DNA of 64,000 bases from NCBI GenBank assembly GCA_020086605.1, contig JACBWW010000016.1, positions 20,076,775 through 20,140,774 of the forward strand, given 5' to 3'. The notes beneath the pieces are model-generated. The model did not search any database and was not told the origin of the DNA. It saw only the letters and a program-made list of their open reading frames with translations. Source of the DNA: Lanius collurio. Lineage: Eukaryota > Chordata > Aves > Passeriformes > Laniidae. Of this stretch, positions 49,401 to 63,655 are shown in pieces; the first letter of the stretch is position 1; every line of letters begins with the position of its first letter. Made by a program: the position numbers and the translations under genes.

Positions 49401-52400
49401 CTAGAAGAGTTGCCAAGTACTAGTTAGGAAATTACCTATTTTCCCTTGCAAACACTCTATTACATACGAGAATAAAATATTGCTTTTTAAACAGGAGTGG
49501 ATGTTATCACTTCAAATGTGCTTATATGTACTTCCTGTGCTTAGATACAGCCCAGCAATAACAATACCACAATTACCAGAATATATAATCTATAATGTGG
49601 CCCTGTGTAAATCAAGCCCCTGCTGAGCACGTCGCACACATCCTGCAGGATACCACTGCCATTCTCAATTGTTTCCGGTGAGCGCCGTGCATCTGCAGGA
49701 GGATTTCTGGGCTGTGCTCACACTGACTCCTAACTTACAACACTGCAAGTTACCTCCTCCCAGTAAGGTTTAGGCATCGAGCTGAAGCACGTTTTGTTCA
49801 TGATTGCCTAAATGGAAAACCAGAAAATCAGGCTTAGAGGAAAAACAGTTTTGATCTTTTAAAAATACTTAAGGGTTTTCCAATAAAAGCACAAATTTGT
49901 TGCAAATATTGCAAGGGAGAGTGTTCAGGATTTCAATTCAGCTGTTAAATTACTAAAAGAATGCATACCTGGGATTTTCACACCATGGTCACTTAGATGT
50001 GTGATCTTAGATACTCTGACATTCCCTCCCTTTAGAATATAGTTTTTTTCTCTGTGCAAAATATCTGAAAAATAAACAATTTTGAAATAATTTTGCATAG
50101 TCAAAGAAAAAGCAAAATCCTAACTAAACCAGAAATATATTATTTTAATTGCAAGACACATTGCAGCCATACACAGAACAAGCTTACAGGAATACCCTGA
50201 CAACTTCACTGTCATGATTCAGTTAGTACACATTAACTCAACACACTGACTCAGAAATTAAATCTACTTGACCTTCATGACTTTACATTTTCAGTTAGTT
50301 CTCAGATTAGGTACTGACATTTTCAAACAGATGTTGGAACCAATACAAAGTTTCAAAATTCTGTAAACCACTTTAAAATATAATTTACAGATATGATCCT
50401 TAAAAAACCATGTAGGTGGCTGTTGTGTTGACAGCTTTTAAAATGGGACTTAATCAGCTTCTAACTCTCATTCTACTTTATAACTGGGGACAAACCATCT
50501 TCCCTGGGTATATATAATTTCCACTGAGTCTCTTACAAGCCAGAAGAATTTTAGTACGTTTAAAAATAATAATTTAGCAATTTAGAGGAAACATATTATG
50601 CAAACCCTGTTATTTTTCTCTGATACAGGCCTACCATACCAAAGAGAGATTCCAGCAAGGGGGAAGCCAATGCAGTGCTTGTCTGAATGGTATTTTAAAT
50701 TATCCATTTCTCTTGCTGCTTTTGGTACAAAATTATGTGATGAATAAATAATTCAAACTTAATTTCTCCAGTGCAGAAGCTGACAGGGAGTATTTCTTGT
50801 GCTGGCATGCATACCTGGGTTGCAGAGGTCCCTGAGGGGAGCAGGGCAGGGGTGCAAGAAGCACCATGTGGCCAAGGGTAGCTGAAGAACTGACACACAC
50901 CTTCTGAGGGGAATGGCCAAGTCCTTCTGCACTTCAGCTCTTCTGCTCTGCTACAAAGTAGTGTGGTCATTCAGATCCATACAAACAATTTTCTCCTGGA
51001 AGTTTTATTGTCTTTACTGGATGGTCCATTTGACATCTTAGATTCCCTGTTACTGCCTTGTACTTTCTCCAGTCTGATCTTTTCTAGAAAGATGCTCGTA
51101 AACCCCATCACCAGGTCCCTCTGCAAGCACTTCACACCCCTTTGGAATTAACAGTCAGCTGTCCCTTAGCAGAGGACAGGGAGCCTGGCTATCCTCGGCT
51201 CTAGAAATCCCTGGATTATCCTCAGGAAATTAGGGTCTGATAGCCACTCCAAAGTAACTGGAAGCTGTCTTGGCTGAAGTTGTGGATTAACTATTCAGCT
51301 TGTCAGGATCCAGGCTGATTCCTGCTGAAGCAACCCAGACAAACATAAGACAGATCTCAGGATTGGCACAGGTAACCCTGCTAGGAAATACACAGCTCTT
51401 CATCAGCCTGTCTGCTAAATCTGAGCTGCTGCTTCAGTTTTGTACAGGATTTGGGACAGCCACAGGTGTGTGGATGTTGCTCTTGCTCAGCAGACAGATC
51501 CACCTCTGCTCACACAAGAGGTTTAAAAAAAGAGCTTGCCAATCTGTGATATTGTGCTCATGAAATAATTATAAATTCTTTAATGATGCAGATACTTTAG
51601 TCAGTCACAAAAAGAAGGTAGAATTTTCAAATTATTTTTGTCTTATTTGTTGCAAACTTCTTAGCTGTGGCACCACCTTGTGGACATTACTGCGTGGAGT
51701 TAGAATTTGACTGGTGGCAAAAATACAACTAAACCAGGCATTTTGGAAAAACAGCTATGGTCACACACGGTTTGCTAAAGGAGAGTAAAATAACTACATT
51801 TTAAAAACTATTCCTCAAAATCCACTTATGAAATAAAATGTATAATAAATACTATAATTAGGGTGCTCAGTTGTCTTTGCAGCTTCTACCAACTCTTTTG
51901 CCTGCCAGCCAGGAGTGGCAGCCTTCAAAATTACTTTTGTTCCTTCTCAATTGACTAAGTAGCAGCATCCAAATCCAGTTCTGCTTTTGCTGTTCATGCA
52001 GACATGACTTGTACACCTATCCTGAGCAACAAGACTTGAGAAGTTGGAATCATAATACTGAACACATGGAGAAAATCTTGGGTCCTACTCCATAAATGTA
52101 AACTCAACAGTGAGATTGGTGGCCAAATTAAGCCAAAAGAAAAACAATCTGACAAAGATAAACTGGTGGATCTTTTAAATGCTTTCTGAAACACAAACTG
52201 AACAAAAATAAATTTAAATTCCACTCTCTTGGCCTTTAGATTCTCAGAAGCTTTTGCAGCTGAGGTAACAGGGTGTTCCTGTTATGAACCTCTTATCTGC
52301 TCTATGGGCAAAGCAGGAAAGCACAGGGGAGCCAGAGTCTGTAACACAAGATCTCTGAGTTGAGTGCAGCACATCTTCATTCTGGGTGTGCCTGTCTGAG

Positions 52401-55400
52401 CAAACTTGGGGAGCATGAAATAAAACATTGAATTGCATTTTCTATTTCTCTCTCTTCAATAAGTAACTTCATACAACCTGGCATTTGCACCAACACAAAG
52501 TGCAGAAGAAGATGAAGACTTGGACCAATCTCACACTTGCTAAAATGAAATACTGAGCACTGCAGCCAGGGAAGCCAACTCATCTCCAGTGGAGCTCATC
52601 CTTCACTCTAGAACAGACACTACTCTTGTTGCAACTGGTGTCCTTCCTGTGCAAACAGCAGCATTGTATCTGTTTTATGCAAGAACAGAGAGTAAAATAT
52701 CATCTTTTTTTTTCTTGTTATAAAATTAAAATATCTTTTAAAACACGACAATGACAACACAATTTTTACAATACAGATATTGTTAAAATTGTTTCTTAAA
52801 AATGCACTTCTATTTTGCCTATTCTTCATCTCAAAAAGAGAAAGAGTTTACACTGGTAATTTTTTTTCCTTTGACATATCCATACATAAACATTACAGTT
52901 ATTTTACTTTTTGTGCTTGGTAATTCCTTAGTATAAGTGCAGTGTTTTGAAAAAAAACAACAGGGCTTTCAAACTCTTAGTGATTACTCTTAGACATTAA
53001 CTATTGTTTTCAATTTAACTCAATTATTTGTTTCAGAAAAAAGAGGGCATTGGCTACCCCTCACTCACACTGAGTGCAGAGATTCTCTTTCCCTTTCGGC
53101 ACCATTAATGTAATTTTATTTCCCACTGCAATTAGTTGCATAGTGCAGCCTCATTAATGGCCCTGGATGTATCTGCATGAAAGTTTTCATCCACAGAATT
53201 GCAGGAGCAGTTACTGTAAACACGGGGTGAGTGACACACAAAAGACTGAACCAAGTTTATTCTTATGCTGAACTCAGTTTTTAAAAATATCTTTTTTTTT
53301 TTTTTGAGCATGTGAAAATGTCATATTTGTGTCCATCACATTCAGCTTATTTGCTTTCAGAAAATAAGCTTATAAATTGGGAGGCAAAAATAACCTTAAA
53401 TCTCCAAAATGGTATTTTCTCCATAGACTTGGAACTCCCTTGAATGTTTTAATTATCTCTTTCCTAAAAGCCAATGAAGTAGCATGGCATTAGATTAAAA
53501 TAATTTTATTTGCCTTTCTGCAACAACTGATTTCTCACTGAATTAGCATATCAACTGCAAAACCAATTTCCACAGCATCAGTGACCTTATGTCATTTTAT
53601 GTATTACAGCAGTGAGAGAGAAATGGTTTCAGAGAGTTGTAACAGTTTCAAATTATTCAGTATAAATCCACTTACTGAACTGCTACATGCAGGAGACAAA
53701 GCCCTGAAATTATGTTGCTAACCTGTATGGCCTAAAGTCAGATTTCTGCATTTTTAAATGCTGCACCGACTGACACAGAGTCGTGGTGGGTACTATCAGA
53801 AAATAGGATGGAAATCTGTTCAGGCTGGAAAATCCTGGGAGGGACAGAATGAAAGAGAAAGCAGCAGAACCCCCAGGATGAGATCATGGGGGACACAGCC
53901 CCTGTGTGGGAACAAAGAGAGAAGGGGAGAAAGAGACCAAACTCCACATATGAAAGTTTCAGGGGGTCCTTCAGAAAGAGGAGAATTTTTGAGGTGACAT
54001 TCAGTAAGGCTGCAGAAAAGGATGGATAAACCCAGACTCCTCAAGCCCAAACGCAGAGCCAGTTTGGTTTACATAAAAACTAAGCACACAACTCTCCAGC
54101 TATCAAAAGACAAGGTAATATTATGTTATTTATTACTTTTTACAGGGAATGAAGGTTGCATAAGCCTCTATGCTTACTAGACATTAGATTTAATTTCCTG
54201 TATTACTGAGAAATGGGTGACTTGGAGCTCAGCCAGGCTTGGATAGATATAATAGGTTACATATTTATAAAAGGAAATCAGTACAAGTAGGCACTGCTGC
54301 TCGAGGTGTCAATTTAAAGTAATACTCTCCCCACCAAAAAGCTCATCCCACACAGGATAGAGGAGACTGAACTAGAGGAGATGTGCTGTAAAAGCACTAA
54401 GTCAGGGGAAAGTGGTGCAGAGACAGCAACTAATGACTAAGTATGTTTGACCTTCATGTGCTATTTTTGTCTGAAGTCTTAATTTTGTGTTTTCACAATG
54501 GGCTCATCTCTAGCAAAATAATCTGTAATAATTATCATAGGTATTATTTATACATTTATGCCTTGGTCTGTCAGACCCAATGTGACTCCATATATTGATA
54601 ATAAAGAAACAGGTTATTTACTTATTGTTTCACTTGCTGAAGTGCAAAACCAGAACAAAATCAAATGCTTTATAAGACATTTATTTCCTAATTACTTGTG
54701 CATTGTTGCTCAATTTCTTGTTTTCCAGGGTGCTCTCCTTTTTCCTTAGAGGCAACACATAAGACAAATAATTTTCAAAGGAAGGAGGATCTGGGAATTC
54801 TCAATACTGCAAGTTAGCTCCTTGGCATTTTCATGATGAAAAACCACAGGTAAATCTTCCCACCACTATTTAGCTGATTTAAAAAAAAAATACGTTATCT
54901 TTGCCTTTCAACATAAATCTTGTTTCAACATAAATCTTTCAAAAAAAATCTTTTTGAACTATGAAAGTCCTTTCTGAATTTCATCTTTCCTCTTATTCGG
55001 AAGGTGCTGTAAGAATTAGCTACAAACTAAGTGCCATAGAATATGCAAGGTAATTATATATTTTGATTTTACCTTGCTCAAATTATGATATTCTCAACTC
55101 CTTGAGACATAGTACGTGCTTATTACTGAAGTAATATGTCAAAATACATTTGTTAATATCAGTACTGGTATGGAAAGAAAGGGTGGAACAAACCAACAAA
55201 TAAATTCTGCATCGTAAAGCACCAAGTATTAATTTCTAGAGTAAAGTATATTCTACAGAGCAAGATTAAACTAAAATAAGTGTGTTCAGATAGAGAGAGG
55301 TTGCTACCATCTGCAGTCCAGCTGAAGTGAGAGAACATTATGGGTATTCAGTGTCATTAAGACCCAAGTAATTTCTGTTTTGTATTTTCAAGTGAAATAT

Positions 55401-55569
55401 CACTCTGATGAGACAGTCAGAATACTTAGCAGCTCCCATTATGCCTCTTCTGGGCCTGAGCCATCTGGATGAATTTCTAGGGTCACAGCCTTTGCTCTTC
55501 TTAGGATTCCTCCACAGTCGAGTTGCAGCTAAAACGCTGACAAGACACAAGCAAACTGCCCCAAATATT
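46411..55569. other. Intergenic sequence, no gene recognised
   Basis: AT-rich DNA with many in-frame stops. One homeodomain-site-rich segment at about 53090-53230 is listed separately, and a 17-bp-period duplication occurs at 54906-54938. No coding exon, RNA gene or intact mobile element is evident. Confidence 0.7.
53090..53230. promoter_or_regulatory. Candidate regulatory element rich in homeodomain sites
   Basis: Within 60 bp there are CCATTAATG (53102-53110), TAATTTTATT, CAATTAG (53139-53145) and CATTAATGG (53152-53160). The first and last are exact inverted copies. This is followed by ATCTGCATGAAAG, which resembles a POU/octamer half-site. Such clustering is typical of deeply conserved non-coding enhancers, but conservation cannot be tested here. 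Confidence 0.3.
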
Positions 55570-55925
55570 CCCAGTCTGGAAGCATCTCTGGAGATCACTC
55601 AGTCCAAGCCCAGCTCAAAGCTGGATCACCCAGGGCAGGGTGCTCGGGACCTTGCTCAGTTGGGTTTGGAGTTTCTTCAATGATGTCAACTTCAAAACCT
55701 TCCTGGGCAGCCAGAGGACAGATGCTCCTCTTACCCATCCTCATGGCCCTTTCCTGCACTCACTCCAGCATGTCCATGTCCTTCCTGCTGGGGAGAGCCC
55801 AGAACTGGGCACAGCACTTCCACTGAAGTCTCACCAGTGCTGGGAGAGGGGAAAAATCACCTCCTTTGACTTCCTAGCAATGCTCTTCCTAATGCAGCCC
55901 AGGATGCTGCTGGGCCCCTCTGCCA
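55570..55925 (-). mobile_element. CR1 LINE 3' fragment with internal deletion
   Basis: The plus strand reads as the reverse complement of CR1. It starts near the 3' end (GGAGATCACTCAGTCCAAGC, 55589-55608), continues through a GCTGGATCACCCAGGGCAGG segment, then jumps to CCTCATGGCCCTTTCCTGCA, GAGCCCAGAACTGGGCACAG and TAATGCAGCCCAGGATGCTG near 55890-55909. Roughly 250 bp expected between the two parts appear to be missing. This is the clearest CR1 in the window and is less decayed than the copies at 10 and 63.4 kb. Confidence 0.88.
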
Positions 55926-58900
55926 ATACGTAAAGTTTACAGATATAACAGAATTTTAAGGACATGATGAGTTATGTATTTCCAGGGTCTGTTCTACATC
56001 AGGGAAATATAAAATTATATTATTTTGCTAATACATGTTTTATGTCAGTATCAGGGATTGTATTTATGTTCTCATTACATGATTTCCTAAATAACTGGCC
56101 CATTAAAACCAGTTGTTTGGGATGATTACACAGTGCTTTGTAAAAACATCTGTGCACAGATTTTTAAAGGTAATGCTGAAAATCTTGAAATGTAGACCAG
56201 GGTATCTTCACAGGAGGGAAGGCATCTTGGAAACTGCAATTCTAGAAGACAGGAATTCTCAATTTCACTGTGTTGTTAGTGTTAAGATCTAAAGATAGCA
56301 GATTAATTACTATTATGTTTAACTCACAGATAACCTTTTGTAGCAGTAACATCCAGCTTATAAACTTCCACAGCTTCCAAAAGCACTCCACACTGTATCA
56401 GAAGCCAAAAATCCAGTTCTCCCTAATGTATTCCTGAGAACCTTCCACTTCCTCTGCAGCTGCCACAGTGTAACTGTGGACAATACACTGATGTATTGAC
56501 AATACACAAATTTTCTGTGGAAAAAGGTCCACAGAGTTTCCAGTGGGTCCTCAGGCAGCCTAAAGCAATGAGATGGTCTATCAGATTTGTTTGTCTTGGC
56601 AAGGAAGAGAGCAACCTTGTTCTTGAAAAATCTACATTTAGTTTCCCATCTATAAACAATTTTCATCAGTTCTTCCATCTGCAGTATAAGTCTTTGTTTG
56701 GCAAACAATTTGCAATGTTTCTTACTCTACATGTCAAATTGTTTCTGTTCTGCATGAGCTATAATGACTTAAAGGACCAAAGTTCCACGTGGTGGAAGGA
56801 GTTTGTTGCCTTGGAATCCAAGGGTACCTTTACTGCCCTGGTTGGTCCATGATTTCTTTGCATTTCTTACAGTCTGTGACTGCAGAAAACAGGAATAAAG
56901 CTCCTTGCCATTAGTGACATAGCAGCACATGAGCCAATACACTGTCTAGATAATGTCCTTTTACCTTCTGGAACAGTTTAAAGCAGGATGCAAAATATTC
57001 TTCCAAAAATATACAAAGTCCTTTCCATCCACTTTCCTGTAAAGCTATGCCAAAAGCCCTGGGAAAGCCTTTTGATTGCAGCCCACATGCTCAGAAGAAA
57101 TCTAGGAGACTGGCAAAACCCCACAATATAATTAGGACAACGCTGGGACTCAGATTAACATCATGAAAAGCAAACACCTTTCATACCACTTCCAGCTCTC
57201 ACATACCCATGCTTAAGGGAGATGAAAATTCAGATGCTCAGGAGCAGAGTAGCTCTTCCCAAAACAACACTAGTTTGGCCCAGGTGGCCACAACCTGCAC
57301 AATTTTCATGGACTGACTTTCAAACTGCCTCATAGCTGCCTCTCAGTCTCAGAGATGTTGAATATCTTTCTCAGCTTTTTCCAATGCAGACCAGATGTTC
57401 TATTGTGATAATTCTCTCATGGGCCTTTTCCATTTTGACTCTCCATCAGCTAGGGATCCAAAGAGACATTACTTGAAAAACAGGAACCATAAAAGAGCCA
57501 GGAACTTATAAATTAAAACATAAACATTAATTTGTTTTCCAAAATACAGATGTCTTTTGTCAGTTCAAGCCTTGATCTCTCCACCAGTTAAAGGCAGCAG
57601 TTGTTCTGTGGAGGCATGCACTGGAAATTAGCCAATGGGCATTAACTTTTGGTTCTGATTGAACTGAGGAAAATTTGAAACAGAAACACAGAATTAAAAA
57701 TTGTGATAACAATTATTGTCTGATAACATTTTAAAATGTACACGACATTAATACCAGAAGTGTCCTGCCATGAGGAACTGTAAATTAGTGAACCTTTTTG
57801 GATGAGGCTCAGGAGACATTTGGGTCATCTTTGGTGATGGCAGGGGCCTGTCCCTCTCCTCACCTGGCTGATATGGCACAGGGACCAGGATCCATCCCTG
57901 GGGAAGTGGATCCCATGGTGGTCACTGAATGCACTGGGGTCACAGCAATGTGGCACCACCACAGCTCTGGACAAAGGGACTGGGCTGGAAGAGGAGACAG
58001 AGACAGCTTTAAAAGAACACTTTCATACATTACAAACACAAGTGCTCAAGGTTCAACTGCACAGATGTAATTTTGTATTGACATAACACATCAGGCCTTG
58101 TTTTCAAATGGCCACTGAAAATTCATCTTTTTCAATATTAAATCACTTGATATATCAGTATTATTACATATTTTAACATTATTATCTCAATAAAACTTTG
58201 AGAATATTTAAAATAGCAGAAAGGCTAGAGGCAACCAAAGAAAACATCTATAAAAATGTGCATAATAAAGAGCTAAGGATGAAAAGTTACTTTCTTTTTT
58301 TAACATGACCTACATATGAACTAATTTTTTATCTTTAAAAAGTAGCAATTCACAAGTTACACCTCTTCATTCCCTTTGAAATCAACTTTATGCACCTACA
58401 CAATCCTTCTGAGAGAAGATTACTTCAGGTTTACACTCAAACTTTGAGTTTCCAGTTCTGCTGTATTTTCTTGAAAAAATCTATTAGTACAAGAGATACA
58501 TACTCCTCTGCAACTTTCAGCAATGAACCCTCTGCAACTGAATATTTTATTGTACATATTAGCAGGGAAGGTACAACAAATAACTGTTCTTGATGTAATC
58601 AGTCCCCTTCCTTCTCATATGGGCATAAACAAACAACTGTAATTTATAATACAATCCAATACAAGAAGTATCACAGAACGCTTGCCCTTGTCTTCTACTC
58701 CTTCAGAGACCTTGCTTTTACCAATACCTAATTTTTCCAGAGCCTTCTGCTCAGAATAAGGCAATAGTCTGTCCTTTATACCAAGGCTTGTCCTTCCTCT
58801 ACCACAATGGACTCACTTGGTGGAGCAGAGTGAGCAGCCCTTATTCCCTCTCTTGACACCACTGAAATAAACCCTTACTTTCCAATACCCTTTTATGACA

Positions 58901-61900
58901 AGCTTTAGATCTTCATTTTCTTTTCCTAGGCTACATCTCCTCTAGATTTCACACCATACTAACATCTGTCTGTACTCTTCTTGCTGAACTGTTCATGCTT
59001 TATTTTTTAAGTGCAGGGAATTCTAAGTAGCTGTTCCCACTTCATCTGCTCTTCCCCTGAGGAGTGAACTAGCATTTGCTGTTCCCTGCCTCCTGAGGAA
59101 GAAACAACTTCCACAGAAAGAAGCTGCAAAGATCCTTTCATGGCTTCACTTCTCACTAAGAAATTTTGACTGCTCATGCTGGTTCCAGGAGAATTTGCTC
59201 TCAGGTAAAAATTATAGGCTCATATATTGCTAAAGTTTTAATATTCTCTTCCTTAAGGAGCAGACCGAAGTAAAAATTTGGAAAATACATTCTTCTCAAA
59301 GGTTTTGCAGTGGCTAAGACAATTCATCAAAGATGTCCTTCATCAAAAATGTAAAGTTCTATTCCAAAAGAATATGAGAAGCAAAAAGAGTTACCCAGGC
59401 ACTGACATTTCTGTGAACTTTTAGTAATATACTGATAATGTGCATTTATAATTGTATCTGTTAGCTTTTTAAGAAAGATGACTTTTTCAGATATATGTAT
59501 GTTACAAATGAGTTGTTTATGAAATTCTCAGACTACTGAATGATGAAAATCTAAGTATTTCAATTCAATATGAAAAAACTAGTTATTTTAAACTTAAACT
59601 GTAAAGTGACAGATGTACACTCACTTTTAAAGGTAATTTTAAGTAGTAAAATGTATTGTAGCTGGTACATCTTAAAAGTAAAGATTTCATCCAGATTACT
59701 GTTGGTAAGAACTGAGAAATTATTTTCTGGATTTGCAGTGTCCAGATCCTGAACTTTTCCCTCTGTTGGTCCCCTTGCTCAGTTAAACATCCCTGTGTAG
59801 GAATAGCAACCCCTGTCCTCCTCCCATCAAAGGGGCTGTTTTGGCACCCTGTTCACATGCCAGAATCTTTTTTACCCTTGGCATCCCTTCCAAGTAAGCC
59901 ACTCCAACAAAACTTTCCCTGGATACACCACCTTCACAGGAAAAAGCAGCAGCTGCATTTTCAGTGGGAGGTGTTTCAGTTGGAGGCACTTCTGCCAACC
60001 CTTCCCTAGATGTCGCCACATTTTCTGGCTTCTTCATTACAGCCTTAACTGTCACATGGAAAACTATCATGAAGGTTCCGACTTTCCTCACATGGAAGAA
60101 ACACAAAACTATCACAGAGTAACCCAAATTCTTCAGAGCAATAAAAAGGTATTCTAATTATATGTATATATTATTCCATTTAATAGAAAGTATCTAATAT
60201 ATCCTACCAGTGTCATACTGAAACTGGAAAATAGCTTTTATCACAGGCTTGTTTTCACACTCTTTTTACCTTCCTAACACTCTTCCTACCAAGTCTGTTG
60301 AATTCTTGATTCTGGAGTTACTTGACCTCTTCCATTAATTTGTGCTGAAACAAACAAATTCCTTAAGGATATTTCCAAAGTTTCCAGATTCAGTTTTCAT
60401 GCATACTTTGCTATTCTTTCTCTCTTAACAATTTTTTTCAAATTATGTCCTTCTGTCCTTATATGACTTTGCCACTTAAAGACTCATTTATACAATCCAA
60501 ACGCTACAGGACACTATTTTGGGAATCCAAGGCAGGATTCAGACTTGTGTTTTAGCTGATTTGGAGAGTTCTGAGGACACCATCCTTGTCTCCACCCCTG
60601 TGTTAATACCTCTCTATTTCACAATTCCTTCCTGTGGAACTAGTCTCAGAAAAGCATATGCTGATTTCTACACATGAATGAAATTTCCATCCTGTCCAAA
60701 AATATGAAGAATCTCCAGTTTATTACAAAGACTATCAAAGTATCTTCAGATTTTCTAAGCATTTCAAATTTCAGTTGTACTGAAGCAGTCATTGATTGGT
60801 TGTCCACAAGATGGGGCTTCTACAACAGAGATCTTTCTATCCAAATTTAAGATTTTGATGCAAAACCTATGAATGGCACCACAGTTGACAGGAACATACT
60901 TTAAAATTTTGGCACAGGAATAGTCCTCACTGCATGCCTCATTTCTCATGTAAAAATAATAACCCCTCAGCAAATCAAAACAGCAATAAATGGTTTTATC
61001 TTGTCCTTAACCCTTGCACTGTGCTGGTGGTACAGCTTGTAAGTCAGAGGCAAAATGCACCATTGCAACCACCCTGTCTTGCAGAGATTCTGGGCAGTCA
61101 CCTATGTCTAAATGAGTGTTTGTGGAATAGCACACAGACCAAAACACTAAATTGAGTGTCTGTGGTTTTCTAAGTCAATATGCAGCCTAACAGCTGAATT
61201 TCTGAAGCAGCATGCTCAAGTTCACTGTTAAGATGATAACACTTCCAAATAAAAGTTAAAGTAGCTCCATAGAGTGTGCAACTTTTATAAACTTAACTGA
61301 AAAAGGGAATAGTTTGCTGTTACACAAACTAACTGTAGACATGCACTTCACAACAGATGAAAAGAAAAATAATTTATCTTTAGACACAAAAATTTTGAAA
61401 CGTTTTAAAAAAAGAAGAATAGACTTACAGTATCTTTAGCTCTCTTGTTTCACTGTGGTAACTGTTTGTTGAAACAGTATGTTCTGCTAAAAAAAAAAGG
61501 CCTCTCTCCTCTTTTAAGTCATGTGAGTAAACAAGCAAGATTTCCATGTCTTACAGGAATCTCCACAAAACCAAAATCAGGTCCGACTAAGGAATTGTAC
61601 AATTACCTTCTTTTATTCCTTTTTATACTACTAGAGACATCAGGAAGACTTATGATCATGACTGTTTTCTGCATGATATTTCCTAGAATTATTTTTCAGG
61701 AAACACAGTAGTGTTAGAGCATGCAAAAGCAATTATTGTACAAATTTCCAGCCTGTTCCTCCAAGAGGAGGATGTACACACATGGACTAATCAAAAACCA
61801 AAACTAAATATTAAGAAGAAACATTTCTCACCAGAGGATAAAGTGAATTTCCCAAGGGCAGTCATTCACAACCACCCCATACTTTTAGTACAAAATCTTC

Positions 61901-63344
61901 AGTGGTTCCTTCTCACATTCCTTCTGTTCAGTCTCCAGTAACTTGTCTCCTGCAATTCAGCCAGCTAAGTTCTCACAAACCACAGTTTCAACAGGAAGTG
62001 CAAAATAGTACCCTTCAGAATAATCATCTGGAGAAGCATAAAATAAGAAAATCTGAGTAGGCAGGAGAGGGATAGGGAGTGACATGGGCTACAAATTATG
62101 TGTTAGGTAAAGGGAAGGACACTAAGTTTGATCAATGACATTTTTGCACACATGAAATGATATTCTCTTTACCCAACAGTGATGTTTTAACTGGATCACT
62201 CTGTGCAGCCTGGGGTCCCATGCTTACTGGAAAAGTGGACCAAAGAAAGAGGCTGCAGGACACTGAAATAGGGGAGATTTACAAATCACATCCATAAGGA
62301 AAAACTGAAACAAAGCATTGTAACAGTTTTCAGACATCTAAAATTGCTGTAACAATAGAAACATGACACATAATAAAGTGTTTGACTTGTGGCAATCTTA
62401 GGAAGCAGTAAGGGATTACAACAAAGTACCTGTAGCCATCATTCAGTATCCAGAAAGAGTTTCAACACTTTTCTGTCAAGGAATGACAAAGACATGGATG
62501 ATTTTGGACTTGGGCAGAGCTGTCTGACAGGTCACACACCCTAGGTTCTCATGAATCTTTCCAAGTGTCATTTTATCACTCTGTTATTGCAGAAGGCCTA
62601 TAGTTACCTACAGGAAGAAAATAGAGATTTTAGGCTACAGGAAGAATGGTGAAAATCAGAAAAACAGGAAGACTAGGAAGAAGGTGAATAAGAGGTGTTT
62701 TAAGCTGTGCAGCAGGATGCATATTGAACTTGAACAAACAAATAATTTGTCAATTCACTTTCAAGGAGGTACAAGCATTTTGGATAGTACCTTACTGTTG
62801 CAGAGAATTGGAGGAACAAAAAGTCTAATTAACTGGCCCCTAGTAAACTGTGGATAGAGTTCACTCCTTGCAAATTCAGGAAATACTTAAACATAGCAAA
62901 AAGTGAAGAAATACAAATGCTTCTATTAAAATTTTTAATTAAAATAAAATTTAAAAGACTTGTTAAAACACAGATTTCTGTGTATTGACTATCCATCACT
63001 TGTTGAAAGGCAGACCAATACTTGTGTCCCAAAGCCTGTCAGGAGGACATGCCAGCATGTCACATTCTGCTCAAACATACCAGCTTCCCTGCAAGAACTG
63101 TGAATTCTTAATATTCTACTATTGGGAATGTCACCACCCACTCTACTTACCCAATTTTTTACCTAGTGACATATTGTCTTACTGGCATTTTCTAAGGATA
63201 TAAGGAAGCGTGAGAAACAAAATAACACAGCAGCAAAACATCTGCTGTAAATCACCTGAGAGAAACAAAACACCATAAACCAGCCAGGAACCTTTTGGGG
63301 TTATCTCCAATAATCTTCTGCAACTAAAACCATTCCTGAGACAC
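55926..63344. other. Intergenic sequence, no gene recognised
   Basis: AT-rich DNA with short open frames, the longest on the minus strand at 56358-56708 and 59783-60127 (116 and 114 codons). Neither shows a domain, a membrane segment pattern or a splice context that I can support. A CTCF-like site occurs at 60804-60817. Confidence 0.7.
60804..60817 (+). promoter_or_regulatory. CTCF-like motif
   Basis: CCACAAGATGGGGC agrees with the CTCF core CCASYAGRKGGCRS at most positions, with G in place of the usual C at the twelfth position. It is a single isolated site in AT-rich DNA, so occupancy is uncertain. Confidence 0.3.
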
Positions 63345-63655
63345 GTGACCTAATCCGCCTTTCAAAGCCCTCAGCAAATGAGATTCCCAGATAATCATTT
63401 TCCGTGCCAAACTACATGTGCAGTTTGAAATGACTTCCTAATATCTACTTTAAATCTCCAAGTGCATCACCTCTTGCCCTAGACCCACTGAACATAAAGA
63501 AAAACTTATTCCTCCTCTCTCTGCAGAGAAACATTTTACATTTTGAAAGATCATTACCATTTTTCCCAACACCTTCCTTTTCTTCAGACTAAACCACCCC
63601 AATTCTTTCAATCTCTCCTCTTAGATCATGTTTTATAGGTCTCTGATCATTCTTG
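63345..63655 (-). mobile_element. Old, diverged CR1 LINE 3' fragment
   Basis: The plus strand shows the reverse complement of CR1 in degraded form: CTTCCTAATATCTACTTTAA at 63435, CACCTCTTGCCCTAGACCCA at 63468, CTTCTTCAGACTAA-type and CCACCCCAATTCTTTCAATC words near 63580-63613, and TCTGATCATTC near 63641. The order is that of a CR1 3' region. The copy is more diverged than the one at 55.6 kb. Confidence 0.6.

Noticed and set aside
53344..53370. Inverted repeat AGCTTATTT / AAATAAGCT
   Set aside because: A 9-bp AT-rich stem is expected by chance many times in 64 kb, unlike the 19-pair stem at 37.7 kb.
54906..54938. Two tandem copies of TTTCAACATAAATCTT
   Set aside because: A small slippage duplication in AT-rich DNA, with no further copies.
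56358..56708. 116-codon minus-strand frame
   Set aside because: No similarity, no hydrophobic or domain pattern, and a shifted overlapping frame is open as well. The length is within chance for a window this size.
59783..60127. 114-codon minus-strand frame with a short VPPTETPPTEN motif
   Set aside because: The proline/threonine repeat is only two units and nothing around it suggests exons, a retroelement or a conserved protein.
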